Assembly: GCF_028912405.1 (NCBI RefSeq)
Contig: NZ_JAKELO010000002.1
Coordinates: 2,110,357 to 2,174,356, forward strand
DNA: 64,000 nt
Reading direction: 5' to 3'
Origin: Methanogenium marinum
GTDB taxonomy: Archaea; Halobacteriota; Methanomicrobia; Methanomicrobiales; Methanomicrobiaceae
The translations under genes were made by a program, and so were the position numbers. This document shows, piece after piece, positions 1-8,452 of the stretch; the first letter of the stretch is position 1; every line of letters starts with the position of its first letter. The notes under the pieces are model-generated. The model had not been told where the DNA came from and made no database searches. It worked only from the letters and a program-made list of their open reading frames with translations.

Positions 1-419
1 AGTTCTGAAAATGGTCCTGAGCCTTTCATCTTAACGAAATATTTCAATCAGTTTTGAAAATGTAAACTATATATTTTTATATTTTTATGAACAGATGTCT
101 TAATAGTTCTAAAAAATGTTAGATCATATGTAAATAATGATATTCCGTCAATGATATCGCACGAATGCCACTAAAGACAGAGATATCCGTTAAGTATGTA
201 ATATCTTATATCAATAAAGATGTGAACAATTTCTCCGGCTGAAGTGATTACTGGCATGCTTATGTCTTTATCACAGAATCCCGTGTTGAATGGCCATACC
301 GAATCTTTTCAAACCTGTATAAACAGACTCTGCTGCTCCCTTTGTGTGTCTATTGGCAGGTAGAGAAATAACAGCAGCATGTATGCTGTCCATCTGAATA
401 TTTTCCCCCCCAGGTATTT
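1..419. other. Non-coding, AT-rich region
   Basis: No convincing gene, RNA or repeat is visible. The first 250 bases are strongly AT-rich with many stops in all frames. A TATA-like string (tgtataaac) near 316-324 could serve the DUF1616 gene with a long leader, but this is weak. The final bases contain aggt shortly before the ATG at 420, a possible ribosome binding site. Confidence 0.5.
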
Positions 420-1406
420 ATGACAAAATCTCCAACAACAGAAGATCTCTACACAGCATTTGGAACAGGAATCTGGTTTCGCGATCTCGTGGGAATACTG
501 GTCTGGTTAGGCATCGCTGTTCTGACAATATATGTACCCTATCTGAATGAAAGTCCGCTAAGAATTGTGTTTGCACTTCCGGTTGTGCTCTTTATTCCGG
601 GATATGCGCTCATTGCGGCACTGTTTCCCGGAAATGAAGAAATTGATACTCTTGAACGAATTGCACTCTCATTTGGATTATCAATAGCGGTGGTGCCGCT
701 GATTGGGCTTGCACTGAATTATACTCCCTGGGGAATACGGCTGGACCCGATCGTCATTTCACTGGTTATCTTCACCGTCCTTATGGTGCTCGCGGCCCAC
801 TGCCGGCGTGCACTGCTGGCACCGGAAGAACGGTTTGCCATGCCTGTACAGTCCTGGTGTACGGAAGCAAAGACAGAACTCTTCTCCGAAGACCAGAGTA
901 CCCTTGACCGTGCCCTTTCCTACATCCTCATTATTGCAATTGTGGCGGCAGTTGTCACTACCATATACGTAATTGTTGTGCCCAAGGAGGGTGAACATTT
1001 CACCGAATTTTATATTCTCGGAGAAGGAGGGATGGCAGCGGATTATCCTGACCGGTTAACCGTGGGGACTCCACAACCGGTGATCATTGGTGTTGGGAAT
1101 CATGAATTCAGACCAGTAGATTATACCATTGAGGTCTGGGAAATGAATCAGGAATGGATTGCCGAAGAAAACCGTTCTGAAATATATTCTATGGGACTTT
1201 TAGACCGGATTCCGGTCTCGGTGCCTCACAATGAGACAACTGAGATTCCCTACAGCTTTACCGTAACCGATGGTGGAACAAATAGAATTCAGTTCCTTCT
1301 CTTCACGGATACGGTGCCTGATGATTCAGTCTCAGGGACGGAACGGATCAATGCCTCGTATCGGGACCTTCATCTCTGGGTGGATGTTCGTCCTTCATAC
1401 GGGTAA
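420..1406 (+). CDS. DUF1616 family membrane protein
   Basis: A 328-residue integral membrane protein. Five hydrophobic segments are visible at about residues 24-40, 47-68, 78-100, 107-124 and 166-188. A polar C-terminal domain of about 140 residues follows and is predicted to lie outside the cell. It has the beta-rich pattern of DUF1616 proteins, ending in a segment like LHLWVDV. The family is common in methanogens and often lies near cell-surface or glycosylation genes, but its biochemical role is unknown. The 3' end overlaps the convergent gene at 1348-2151 by 59 bases. The start follows an aggt motif 4 bases upstream. Confidence 0.85.
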   Translation: MTKSPTTEDLYTAFGTGIWFRDLVGILVWLGIAVLTIYVPYLNESPLRIVFALPVVLFIPGYALIAALFPGNEEIDTLERIALSFGLSIAVVPLIGLALNYTPWGIRLDPIVISLVIFTVLMVLAAHCRRALLAPEERFAMPVQSWCTEAKTELFSEDQSTLDRALSYILIIAIVAAVVTTIYVIVVPKEGEHFTEFYILGEGGMAADYPDRLTVGTPQPVIIGVGNHEFRPVDYTIEVWEMNQEWIAEENRSEIYSMGLLDRIPVSVPHNETTEIPYSFTVTDGGTNRIQFLLFTDTVPDDSVSGTERINASYRDLHLWVDVRPSYG

Positions 1407-2151
1407 AGGTAATTAACATCTCATTTTTTTCCGGTGAGGGAGCGATTCCCTCAATGTTCCACACAGCTCCTGTTCCCGCAGCAAGAATGCACCCGGCAAG
1501 ACTGCAGGGAGGGCATGGAGCAATTTGACAAATTTTCATGGATTCAGACCGTATTTCTTCGCATGCAGGCATAAACCTGAATTCTCTGAATCTGACGACA
1601 ACACTCTCTCCTTCTTCTGTCACCTCTACCTCGTCTGCAACATGTATCAAATCACGTTCTGCTTCTGAAATGGCAGTGTAAATATCCGGCATATCATGAG
1701 GTATCCTGAGTTTTCCGGAACGTTGGAGATGTGCCATTACCGGCATCCCGGAAGGTACGGAAAAAATACCTCCGCTTTCCGGTTCCGGCACTATTGCTGT
1801 AAGATTGGGTTTTGGTATTCTCCGAAAATTTCGCGCAGGATTGAACTGCCGTACCTTGTTTCCATCCGGAATGAAATGTGCGGGCCCTGAAGCTCCCAGT
1901 TCTGCTGCAACCCGTGCGTAGCTCTCCATAAGACCTATTGAAAAGAATGAAGCCACATCTGCAGGAATGCCTTCCTCGGGGCGGGTTACCATCAGAAATA
2001 CTGCACCAAAAAAACAGGCACATGATGCAACAACAAGGGTTGCTGCCGGCAGATCTGTCCTTCCGGTGATATATACCGGAACAATAAGAAATACTGCAAT
2101 TACAATCAGGAGTATTGGTGCCTGATATTCTTTGGAAATAATGTTATTCAT
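1348..2151 (-). CDS. Membrane-anchored hypothetical protein, last gene of the MoxR/DUF58 operon
   Basis: A 267-residue protein with two hydrophobic segments near the N-terminus (about residues 12-30 and 34-54) and a soluble C-terminal domain of about 210 residues. That domain contains several cysteines, including a CEEIRSESMKICQIAPCPPC-like cluster around residues 198-217. The family is not recognised. It starts 8 bases inside the end of the preceding 148-residue membrane protein, so it is the final gene of the operon reading from 7768. Its last 59 bases are antisense to the DUF1616 gene end. A role in the cell envelope is inferred only from its neighbours. Confidence 0.7.
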   Translation of the reverse strand: MNNIISKEYQAPILLIVIAVFLIVPVYITGRTDLPAATLVVASCACFFGAVFLMVTRPEEGIPADVASFFSIGLMESYARVAAELGASGPAHFIPDGNKVRQFNPARNFRRIPKPNLTAIVPEPESGGIFSVPSGMPVMAHLQRSGKLRIPHDMPDIYTAISEAERDLIHVADEVEVTEEGESVVVRFREFRFMPACEEIRSESMKICQIAPCPPCSLAGCILAAGTGAVWNIEGIAPSPEKNEMLITFTRMKDEHPPRDEGPDTRH

Positions 2152-2590
2152 CTGAATTATCCCTCATAGACCGTGATAGTGCTTCTTTCCTGGTATATCC
2201 TGAAACAATAAGTATGGTGCAGAGAATTACCAGCCCTGCAATCCACCATCCGGTATGATATACAAACTGAGTAACAATACCAAGGATGGTGAGAGTAATG
2301 AATGCTACAATGAGCAATTTTGTGTGTGTTCTCCCTACAATTGCTGCAAAGAGACTGACCTCACATATGACAGCTGCGAAATATGACCCATAGGAAGCTC
2401 CATAAACCAACAACTGGCCTACGGCAAGAATATACAGGTCAATATCCCTGTTTTTCCACCAAATCATTATTGAAGCCAACACCGCACTGCCGGGGGTGAT
2501 AACCTCCCATAAGCCTCCCAATGCAAGAGAACCAATGGCAATAATGATTGCAACACAGATACACCCTGTTCTCCATCGACTGGATATCAT
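2144..2590 (-). CDS. Small integral membrane protein
   Basis: A 148-residue, very hydrophobic protein with about four predicted membrane segments (roughly residues 10-30, 50-70, 75-110 and 115-132) and a short charged tail. No family was recognised. It overlaps the DUF58 gene end by 4 bases (ATGA-type overlap) and the next gene start by 8 bases, so translational coupling within the MoxR/DUF58 operon is likely. It probably supplies membrane structure to whatever complex the operon builds. Confidence 0.7.
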   Translation of the reverse strand: MISSRWRTGCICVAIIIAIGSLALGGLWEVITPGSAVLASIMIWWKNRDIDLYILAVGQLLVYGASYGSYFAAVICEVSLFAAIVGRTHTKLLIVAFITLTILGIVTQFVYHTGWWIAGLVILCTILIVSGYTRKEALSRSMRDNSDE

Positions 2591-3867
2591 TGTATCACCT
2601 CAAATGAACGTACGTTAAAGAATTCTGCTTCTTTTCTGATCTCTTCTCTGAATGATTCTTCGGGAAGAAATAGTATTACAGGGCGGTGCAGTGCGTACGC
2701 AGATGTTGCCATAGACCATATCTGGCTCAGATCGCCTTTTCCAGTTGTATAACAATGGATTTCTGTGTCCTGGGATGTTGAAAGTATCCGATACATTGTT
2801 TCCTCGAATATGATATGGTATGCTGACGTTGCAAATGTCCCGGTGGCCCTCTGTGCTATGGGTGAAAGTGGCATATTCTCTCCTGCATTCCGTATCCCTG
2901 CTGCAAGCATTATTGGAGAATATGCCCGATAAAGTGGAATCAGACGTCTTTTTGGATTCAGTATGTCAGACAGTTGATTGAGTATGTCTGCACCCGGAAC
3001 AATATCCATGACTGCCACAATTTCAGATCCTGACAATACAATCATCAGAGATGAATCCCGACGGTCCAAAATATCTGCTACTCTTTGGATGATCGCTTTT
3101 CGTACGCTGGAAAACATATCTTCTGTAACGGCATCTGTATCAATAGGGAGATCAACAATGAGTGTTGCTGTTCCTCCCTCACTTCCGGTGTACTCCCGCA
3201 CATATGTTTTGCCGTATCTGGCTGTCATTTTCCAGTCAATGGTTTTCATATTGTCCCCATCCTGGTATTCGCGAAATGAGCGTATGCCAGTGCTTTTTAT
3301 GGGTGTCCTGCGCATTGTCTCCCGGTCGCCGTATCCTCCTGAACATTCATATGGCTGTCCTTTTTCCGGAAATACAAAGAGAGCAGGATTCTGTAGGGAA
3401 GATATCCGGACGGGTATGGTAATTGAAAATAAAGCGTCTGAACAGCGGAGTGTGATACCGCCGGGATGGATTGTGCCATGAGCGAGAAGCCGGAAGGAGT
3501 ATCGCAGGGTGCATGTCCCATTAGCGTCTGAAATGAGATCTGTTGTTTTCCCGGTGATGTCTGTTGCGGAATCCGGGAGAATATCCTCTACTTCCAGTAC
3601 ATAACCGGGTTGAACCTGGCTGGTGAGAGTGTTTGTCATATGGATACGCGTACCGGAGCGTGAAAACCGTTCTTTTGTATGCCTCTCTCCAGTCAGGCTG
3701 AGTGCAGCCTTTCGGGCAGCAGAAATGCTGGTATGCAGAGAAAGAAGGAGAAAAAGCCATAGGGCACCTCCTGCAAAGAAAAATGACGGGTCATCGAAGA
3801 TCCATGCAGATATAATGCATGCTCCACCAAGGAGCACTGTTGCCCTGCAGAGACGGGTTGGCTGCAC
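2587..3867 (-). CDS. DUF58 domain protein
   Basis: A 426-residue protein with two N-terminal hydrophobic segments (about residues 10-45) and a central DUF58 domain. The domain carries the diagnostic run GIRSFREYQDGDNMKTIDW around residues 194-212, followed by ARYGKTYVREY. DUF58 proteins have a von Willebrand A-like fold and are almost always paired with MoxR AAA+ ATPases. The pair is thought to act as a metal-dependent chaperone or assembly system, here probably for envelope proteins. The start codon is GTG (cac on the plus strand at 3865-3867), 3 bases after the MoxR stop, with gaggtg from the end of moxR as ribosome binding site. Confidence 0.88.
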   Translation of the reverse strand: MQPTRLCRATVLLGGACIISAWIFDDPSFFFAGGALWLFLLLSLHTSISAARKAALSLTGERHTKERFSRSGTRIHMTNTLTSQVQPGYVLEVEDILPDSATDITGKTTDLISDANGTCTLRYSFRLLAHGTIHPGGITLRCSDALFSITIPVRISSLQNPALFVFPEKGQPYECSGGYGDRETMRRTPIKSTGIRSFREYQDGDNMKTIDWKMTARYGKTYVREYTGSEGGTATLIVDLPIDTDAVTEDMFSSVRKAIIQRVADILDRRDSSLMIVLSGSEIVAVMDIVPGADILNQLSDILNPKRRLIPLYRAYSPIMLAAGIRNAGENMPLSPIAQRATGTFATSAYHIIFEETMYRILSTSQDTEIHCYTTGKGDLSQIWSMATSAYALHRPVILFLPEESFREEIRKEAEFFNVRSFEVIQ

Positions 3868-3870
3868 GTC

Positions 3871-4845
3871 TCAGGGCACCTCGACAGAATCAAGAATTTG
3901 CCGGATAACAGCATTGCTGTTTGTTCCGCTGATCTCTGCCTCGCGTTTGAGAATGATCCTGTGTTGGAGCGCTTTCATGGCTATCATCTTCACATCATCA
4001 GGAATCACATAATTTCGACTCTCCAGTACTGCCTTTGCACGGCTTCCCCGGAGAAGAGCAATTGTTCCACGGGTGCTTGAACCCAGTGCAATATCACCAT
4101 GTTCACGTGTTGCCATGATAATATCACGAATATAAGACAGAATATCCTCTCCGACATGGATATTTTTTACATATTGAATATCATTCAGTATGCCTTCCGG
4201 GGAAAAAAGAGGTAACAGAGTTGCTGCAAACTTTTTCCAGTTGAGTGCACCATCCTGTTCACGCCGGACAATCTCAAGTTCTTCCTCCCCGGAGAGGTGT
4301 GTTGCATTGACTGAGAACATAAACCGGTCTTTCTGTGCTTCTATAAGAGGAAATGTTCCTTCAAATTCCATGGGGTTTTGTGTTGCAATGGCACAAAACG
4401 GACTGGGGAGTCCATATTCGATTCCATCGATTGTTGCCTGTTTTTCAGAGAGTGCCTCGATGAACGCACTCTGCGTTTTCGGAGACATACGGTTTATTTC
4501 ATCGATTAAAAAGATATTTGTGAAAACCGGGCCTTTTTTCAGTTCAAATTTTTTTTCCTCAGCGTTCCAGAACTGGATACCGATAACATCAGCGGGCTGA
4601 CTGTCAACAGAGCACTGGAACCGGTTAAATTCACACCCGGAAAGAATTGAGCAGGCCTTTGCAAGTGTTGTCTTGGCCGTGCCCGGCACGCCTTCTATCA
4701 GGATATGACCTTCTGAGAGAATAGCAATGATTATCATTTCCATGAGCTCATCATTCCCGACAACCATCCGTTTAATTTCTTTCTGCATCCGGGAATAGTT
4801 CTCTGAAATTTGTGTAATTGACTGAGTATTTTTGAATTCTGTCAT
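3871..4845 (-). CDS. MoxR-family AAA+ ATPase
   Basis: A 324-residue ATPase. The Walker A motif EGVPGTAKTTLAKA lies near residue 56, Walker B FLIDEINRM near residue 112, and the MoxR-type sensor region ATQNPMEFEGTFPLIEAQKDR near residue 154. Length is typical for MoxR. Family members act as ATP-driven chaperones for metal insertion or complex assembly together with DUF58/VWA partners. The DUF58 partner is the next gene downstream, so the pair is intact. The upstream neighbour is a DUF4350 protein 24 bases away. Confidence 0.93.
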   Translation of the reverse strand: MTEFKNTQSITQISENYSRMQKEIKRMVVGNDELMEMIIIAILSEGHILIEGVPGTAKTTLAKACSILSGCEFNRFQCSVDSQPADVIGIQFWNAEEKKFELKKGPVFTNIFLIDEINRMSPKTQSAFIEALSEKQATIDGIEYGLPSPFCAIATQNPMEFEGTFPLIEAQKDRFMFSVNATHLSGEEELEIVRREQDGALNWKKFAATLLPLFSPEGILNDIQYVKNIHVGEDILSYIRDIIMATREHGDIALGSSTRGTIALLRGSRAKAVLESRNYVIPDDVKMIAMKALQHRIILKREAEISGTNSNAVIRQILDSVEVP

Positions 4846-4869
4846 TCGTCACCCTGTTATACTATTTTT

Positions 4870-5748
4870 TTAGAGTATTTTCCGTGCATATGCGGCGCAG
4901 ATTATGCCTGTGATTAGCAGTATGGCTAATATTTTAATAACTGTTGTGCTTTTTGCTCCGGTAACTGCCTGAAGAATACCTTCTGCCATGAATGGCTGTG
5001 ACGTCACTGTGTCATAGGATGGTGTTGAAGAGGTGACAATATTTGTCCTTAATTGTGTATTATCCCGTTCTGAGACCGTGAAATCCATACTGTTGATCAG
5101 TATCCCACTGTCTGCAAGAACAATGATTTCACCCTTATCAATAATCTCATGCGCCATTACCGTTTCTTTTCCTAATTTTTCAGCACCATCTGCTATCCCG
5201 TTGTTATTGATGTCAATCCAAGAGATGGATGAGGTTTCAAGAAGTGCTTCTCCGCCGGTCAGGGTTGATGGCTGATTGAGGGCAATGCTCTCAACATCTT
5301 CAAGCAGATTGTGCTCTTGTGCCTTGTAGGCGATTACCATGCCGGGGTCATCATATTCCATATCCATGCTTGAAAGGGCAGAATCCTGAATTCTGATAGT
5401 ACTTCCCGCTGTCTCCAGAATGGAATTGGCTAATTCATTTTTAGCAATTACAATGAGCGTTCCGCCGTTTCTAACAAATTGCCGGATACTGTCTTTGTCC
5501 TCATCACTATGCAAATCGTGTGGTTCAACCAGGATGAGCGTATCAGGAGGTGCCCTACGGAGATCTGGATAGGAGGTTATGGCTGTACTGCCGGACCTTT
5601 CAAGTTGATCATAGAACGATGTGGTCCCGTTCCATCCATTATTATAACGGGAGAGTTCAGCATCTGTTGAGGAGAGATAACTGAGTATCACAATGCCTGC
5701 AAGCACCAGAGCTGCGACTACCAGTATGTTTCCTGTGGTCTGTCTCAT
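4870..5748 (-). CDS. DUF4350 domain membrane protein
   Basis: A 292-residue protein with an N-terminal membrane segment (about residues 8-26), an extracytoplasmic domain and a C-terminal membrane segment (about residues 270-288). The motif NNGWNGTTSFYDQLERSG at residues 36-53, followed by a GGTLIVI strand, is the pattern of DUF4350. Such domains resemble ThuA/GATase-type alpha/beta folds and commonly sit between MoxR/DUF58 and DUF4129 genes. The start overlaps the preceding gene by 4 bases (ATGA). Function is not established; assembly or quality control of surface components is inferred from the operon. Confidence 0.8.
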   Translation of the reverse strand: MRQTTGNILVVAALVLAGIVILSYLSSTDAELSRYNNGWNGTTSFYDQLERSGSTAITSYPDLRRAPPDTLILVEPHDLHSDEDKDSIRQFVRNGGTLIVIAKNELANSILETAGSTIRIQDSALSSMDMEYDDPGMVIAYKAQEHNLLEDVESIALNQPSTLTGGEALLETSSISWIDINNNGIADGAEKLGKETVMAHEIIDKGEIIVLADSGILINSMDFTVSERDNTQLRTNIVTSSTPSYDTVTSQPFMAEGILQAVTGAKSTTVIKILAILLITGIICAAYARKIL

Positions 5749-7505
5749 TCACCACCTATGCATGTGATAACCTCATCCCACGCTGAAAGAAGTTCATCTC
5801 CATCCTGTTGGTCTGTACCGTACACTATTGCTTCATACAGGGTTACAAATACAACTGCCTTTTTCCTGCACATATCATCCAGCTTTGCAGTATACTCACG
5901 CATCGTTTCAGATGGACTGCATTCTTGTCCGGAATATTTTTGAATGGCTGCGGTAAATCCTTCTCCCAGTATATGTGCCGCCTCTGCAGATGAAAGAACT
6001 GCTCTCTGTGATATATACCTGCTGCGGTATTCCCGAATTGCAACGACTTCTGCCGGTGTGATTTCATTTTTTGTTTCTGATATCTCGGGCAGAGGTTCTG
6101 ATGGGAGGAACTCTTCTGTTTTGTCAAATATGCTTGTTTCCTTGGGAGATATTACTGTGTTTTTTGGTTTTTCTGATTTATTCCGGCGGCGAAGGATCAG
6201 GTATCCTGCACCTGCTGCCGTAACCACGAACAGTATGATATAGAGATACAGGTTGCTCTTGGTAATCGGAACCACTAATTTATTGCTCCTGCACTCACTC
6301 ACCGGGAACACAGGATCAGAGAATACAGATTGTATCGTATATTCTCCTGGTTCTACTTCGGTTTCATACAAATATTCACCAAAATTGTCGGTATATACAG
6401 TTGCATTGTCTTCCGTATCCGGGCCTTTGATATAGAGAGTTACTGGTGCACCTGAGACACACCTGCCTTCAGTTGTCAGCCTTCCGGAAGATGATATTGT
6501 GGTGCCGGACACCGAATAATTGAGTGTCAGTATGCCATCCGTCCCCGTGACTGAGACTGGAATAACCGGAGAAAAAACATCTTCTATCCGTGTATAGGCA
6601 AGATGTGTGCCTGCATACATTTTTGTGATGGAAATAGGTATGGAATATTCTCCTGTAACATTGCAGGATGAAACGGCGTATTTTATGCTGTCGATATAGA
6701 GGGTGACAGGCTCTCCCGTAGGAATGTTTCCTGTCTGTGAATAAAGACCTGTTGCGTTTATTGTATCGCCATATATTCCACCAGGTGGGTCAATTTCAAG
6801 GGTCAGTTCTTCCTGTAATTCTATGTTTATATCTGATATGCTGAGAAGCCGTTTTTCCTGAATCTGATCAACTTCATCCATATACTCAGCAAATTCTTCA
6901 ACCGAAAAATCGGACTGTTCAGAGTATATATTAACTGCCTCACCAGACTTTGCCAATGCAACAGAAGTATTCTGGTAATCTGCAAATTCCTGTTCTAATT
7001 TTTGGCGAAGTGCTTCGCCTTCATATGCAATAGAGTACATTTTTTCAGGATTATTTTCATCCTGATACTGGATTTCAAGGTGGTTTAATTCTTCAAATGC
7101 GGCTGAATCATTGACCAGTTCTTCAAGATTTCTGAGGTTTTCTGCGTTGTTTTTCCTGAATTCATCAATTTCAGATTCACTCATGTCAAGGTTGATGACG
7201 AGATTGTCAAATTGTTTTGATGCCCTGCGGTATTCGGCCAGATTTTCCTCTACATCTTCAACATTGTTTAACCGCACATTCAGAACAATGGACCCGGAAG
7301 ATCCTATGAACTCCTGCATGAGAGGCATAAGGTCAGCGGTTTTCTCCTGGGAAATCTGTTTCAGGGCGATTGGATTTTTAAACTGACCTGCGCCTTCGAC
7401 ATCTTCTATCGAATAGATTTCAGGTTCTGCTGTGAATGGCATCAGGAGGACTACAAAGATGATTGAAAGTGCGATGAAGATTATTGGACCAGTATATTTT
7501 TTCAT
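5745..7505 (-). CDS. Surface protein with coiled coil, beta-sandwich repeats and C-terminal DUF4129-like domain
   Basis: A 586-residue protein. It begins with a membrane/signal segment (about residues 7-24). A long, charged and probably coiled-coil region follows (about residues 45-230, rich in Glu, Asn and Leu). Two beta-sandwich units resembling carboxypeptidase-regulatory/Ig-like domains come next (about residues 237-325 and 326-415). A membrane segment lies at about residues 417-437, and a cytoplasmic tail carries a DUF4129-like region (YRSRYISQRAVLSSAEAA near residue 501). DUF4129 is a regular companion of MoxR/DUF58. It overlaps both neighbours by 4 bases, so the set is translationally coupled. 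Confidence 0.78.
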   Translation of the reverse strand: MKKYTGPIIFIALSIIFVVLLMPFTAEPEIYSIEDVEGAGQFKNPIALKQISQEKTADLMPLMQEFIGSSGSIVLNVRLNNVEDVEENLAEYRRASKQFDNLVINLDMSESEIDEFRKNNAENLRNLEELVNDSAAFEELNHLEIQYQDENNPEKMYSIAYEGEALRQKLEQEFADYQNTSVALAKSGEAVNIYSEQSDFSVEEFAEYMDEVDQIQEKRLLSISDINIELQEELTLEIDPPGGIYGDTINATGLYSQTGNIPTGEPVTLYIDSIKYAVSSCNVTGEYSIPISITKMYAGTHLAYTRIEDVFSPVIPVSVTGTDGILTLNYSVSGTTISSSGRLTTEGRCVSGAPVTLYIKGPDTEDNATVYTDNFGEYLYETEVEPGEYTIQSVFSDPVFPVSECRSNKLVVPITKSNLYLYIILFVVTAAGAGYLILRRRNKSEKPKNTVISPKETSIFDKTEEFLPSEPLPEISETKNEITPAEVVAIREYRSRYISQRAVLSSAEAAHILGEGFTAAIQKYSGQECSPSETMREYTAKLDDMCRKKAVVFVTLYEAIVYGTDQQDGDELLSAWDEVITCIGGE

Positions 7506-7768
7506 GAACTAATTATCTCCATTATTTTCTGGAGAACAATAATGCCAAAGAGGATTACGCCTCCTGCTGCAAGATATTTTGAATGTCTGATCATTCTGGG
7601 TTCAATAAAAGGTGGGTCGGTCAGTTCAATAATCACGAGCACACCTATTAACCACAGTACAAAGAATATTTCAAGGTTTACCACTTGGGCGAGTGCCATA
7701 AATCCAAGGATGATAAGCATCCAGAGGAAGATGGCCAGAAGAGAATACGCCCGTGTTGTGACAACCAT
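7502..7768 (-). CDS. Small membrane protein, first gene of the MoxR/DUF58 operon
   Basis: An 88-residue protein with about three membrane segments (roughly residues 7-25, 28-48 and 68-85). The family is not recognised. It opens the seven-gene operon that ends at 1348 and overlaps the next gene by 4 bases. The region upstream (7769-7847) carries a perfect 9-base inverted repeat and a TATA element that may be shared with the divergent gene at 7875. Confidence 0.7.
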   Translation of the reverse strand: MVVTTRAYSLLAIFLWMLIILGFMALAQVVNLEIFFVLWLIGVLVIIELTDPPFIEPRMIRHSKYLAAGGVILFGIIVLQKIMEIISS

Positions 7769-7776
7769 TTAATATA

Positions 7777-7802
7777 ATTCTTATCCCGTGGGTGATAAGA
7801 AT
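7777..7802. promoter_or_regulatory. Inverted repeat between divergent genes, possible operator
   Basis: The arms attcttatc (7777-7785) and gataagaat (7794-7802) are perfect 9-base inverted copies separated by 8 bases. The repeat lies just upstream of the MoxR/DUF58 operon start codon and downstream of the TATA element at 7834-7842. That places it in the predicted leader of the minus-strand operon. It could be a repressor site or a leader hairpin; no specific regulator is identified. Confidence 0.5.
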
Positions 7803-7833
7803 ATCGACTAAGATCGGCAGGGTGCAACAAAGC

Positions 7834-7842
7834 GATATATAC
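7834..7842 (+). promoter_or_regulatory. TATA box, possibly bidirectional
   Basis: The string gatatatac is nearly palindromic. On the plus strand it would start a transcript near 7863, leaving a leader of about 12 bases with the ribosome site ggtgatt before ATG 7875. Read on the minus strand it would give the MoxR/DUF58 operon a leader of about 45 bases containing the inverted repeat at 7777-7802. Confidence 0.45.
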
Positions 7843-7874
7843 TCCGCATGCATATATGGAAATTAGGTGATTAT

Positions 7875-8378
7875 ATGGAATTTAAAATGAGAATTCTTGC
7901 GGTATTCTGTCTCATTTGTCTTGTGGCAGTTCCGGCATCGGCTTTCACTGCTGAATCCCTTTCTGTTGATGTGCTGGAGAATGGAGATGCGACAGTCGCA
8001 TTTTCCTACCATCTTGGCTGGCTGGAAAAGATGGGTGTATTTTTGAATATTGCAGATCCTGCGAAAGAATTAAAGAATGCTCTGGAGAGTAATTTTGGCA
8101 AAGAGGTTACTGTACAGGAAGTGACATCGAATTCTGCATCATTCCTCGTAGCAGATTATGCACACATGGATAGCGGAGAAAATGGTGTGACATACACAAC
8201 TCCAATGCTATCATTTGCCAATGCTGAAAAAATTCTTTCCGGCTACTGGTTTGCCCCTCTCCTCTCTGTGGATTTGTCTCCTGCAGTGACGACAATAACG
8301 TTCCCTGACGGGTATGTTGAAAATTTCAATGACAATATTGAGATTCCAAGGATCAGTCACACGATATCCATAACCTAA
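7875..8378 (+). CDS. Small secreted protein of unknown function
   Basis: A 167-residue protein with a clear signal peptide: a charged start (MEFKMR), a hydrophobic core (ILAVFCLICLVAV) and a cleavage site around PASAFT (about residue 22). No later membrane segment is evident, so the mature domain of about 145 residues should be extracytoplasmic. ATG 7875 is preferred over the in-frame ATG 7848 because ggtgatt lies just before it and the predicted transcription start falls after 7848. The family is not recognised. It is divergent from the MoxR/DUF58 surface operon across a shared promoter region. Confidence 0.75.
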   Translation: MEFKMRILAVFCLICLVAVPASAFTAESLSVDVLENGDATVAFSYHLGWLEKMGVFLNIADPAKELKNALESNFGKEVTVQEVTSNSASFLVADYAHMDSGENGVTYTTPMLSFANAEKILSGYWFAPLLSVDLSPAVTTITFPDGYVENFNDNIEIPRISHTISIT

Positions 8379-8379
8379 T

Positions 8380-8395
8380 CCTTTTTTTTCTCGTT
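8380..8395 (+). terminator. T-rich terminator
   Basis: An uninterrupted run of eight T residues directly after the secreted-protein stop codon, the usual form of archaeal intrinsic termination. Confidence 0.5.
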
Positions 8396-8452
8396 ACATG
8401 TTCACGTAATAAGACTCATATCACCAGAGGTAGACTCCTATAATGAGTCGAG

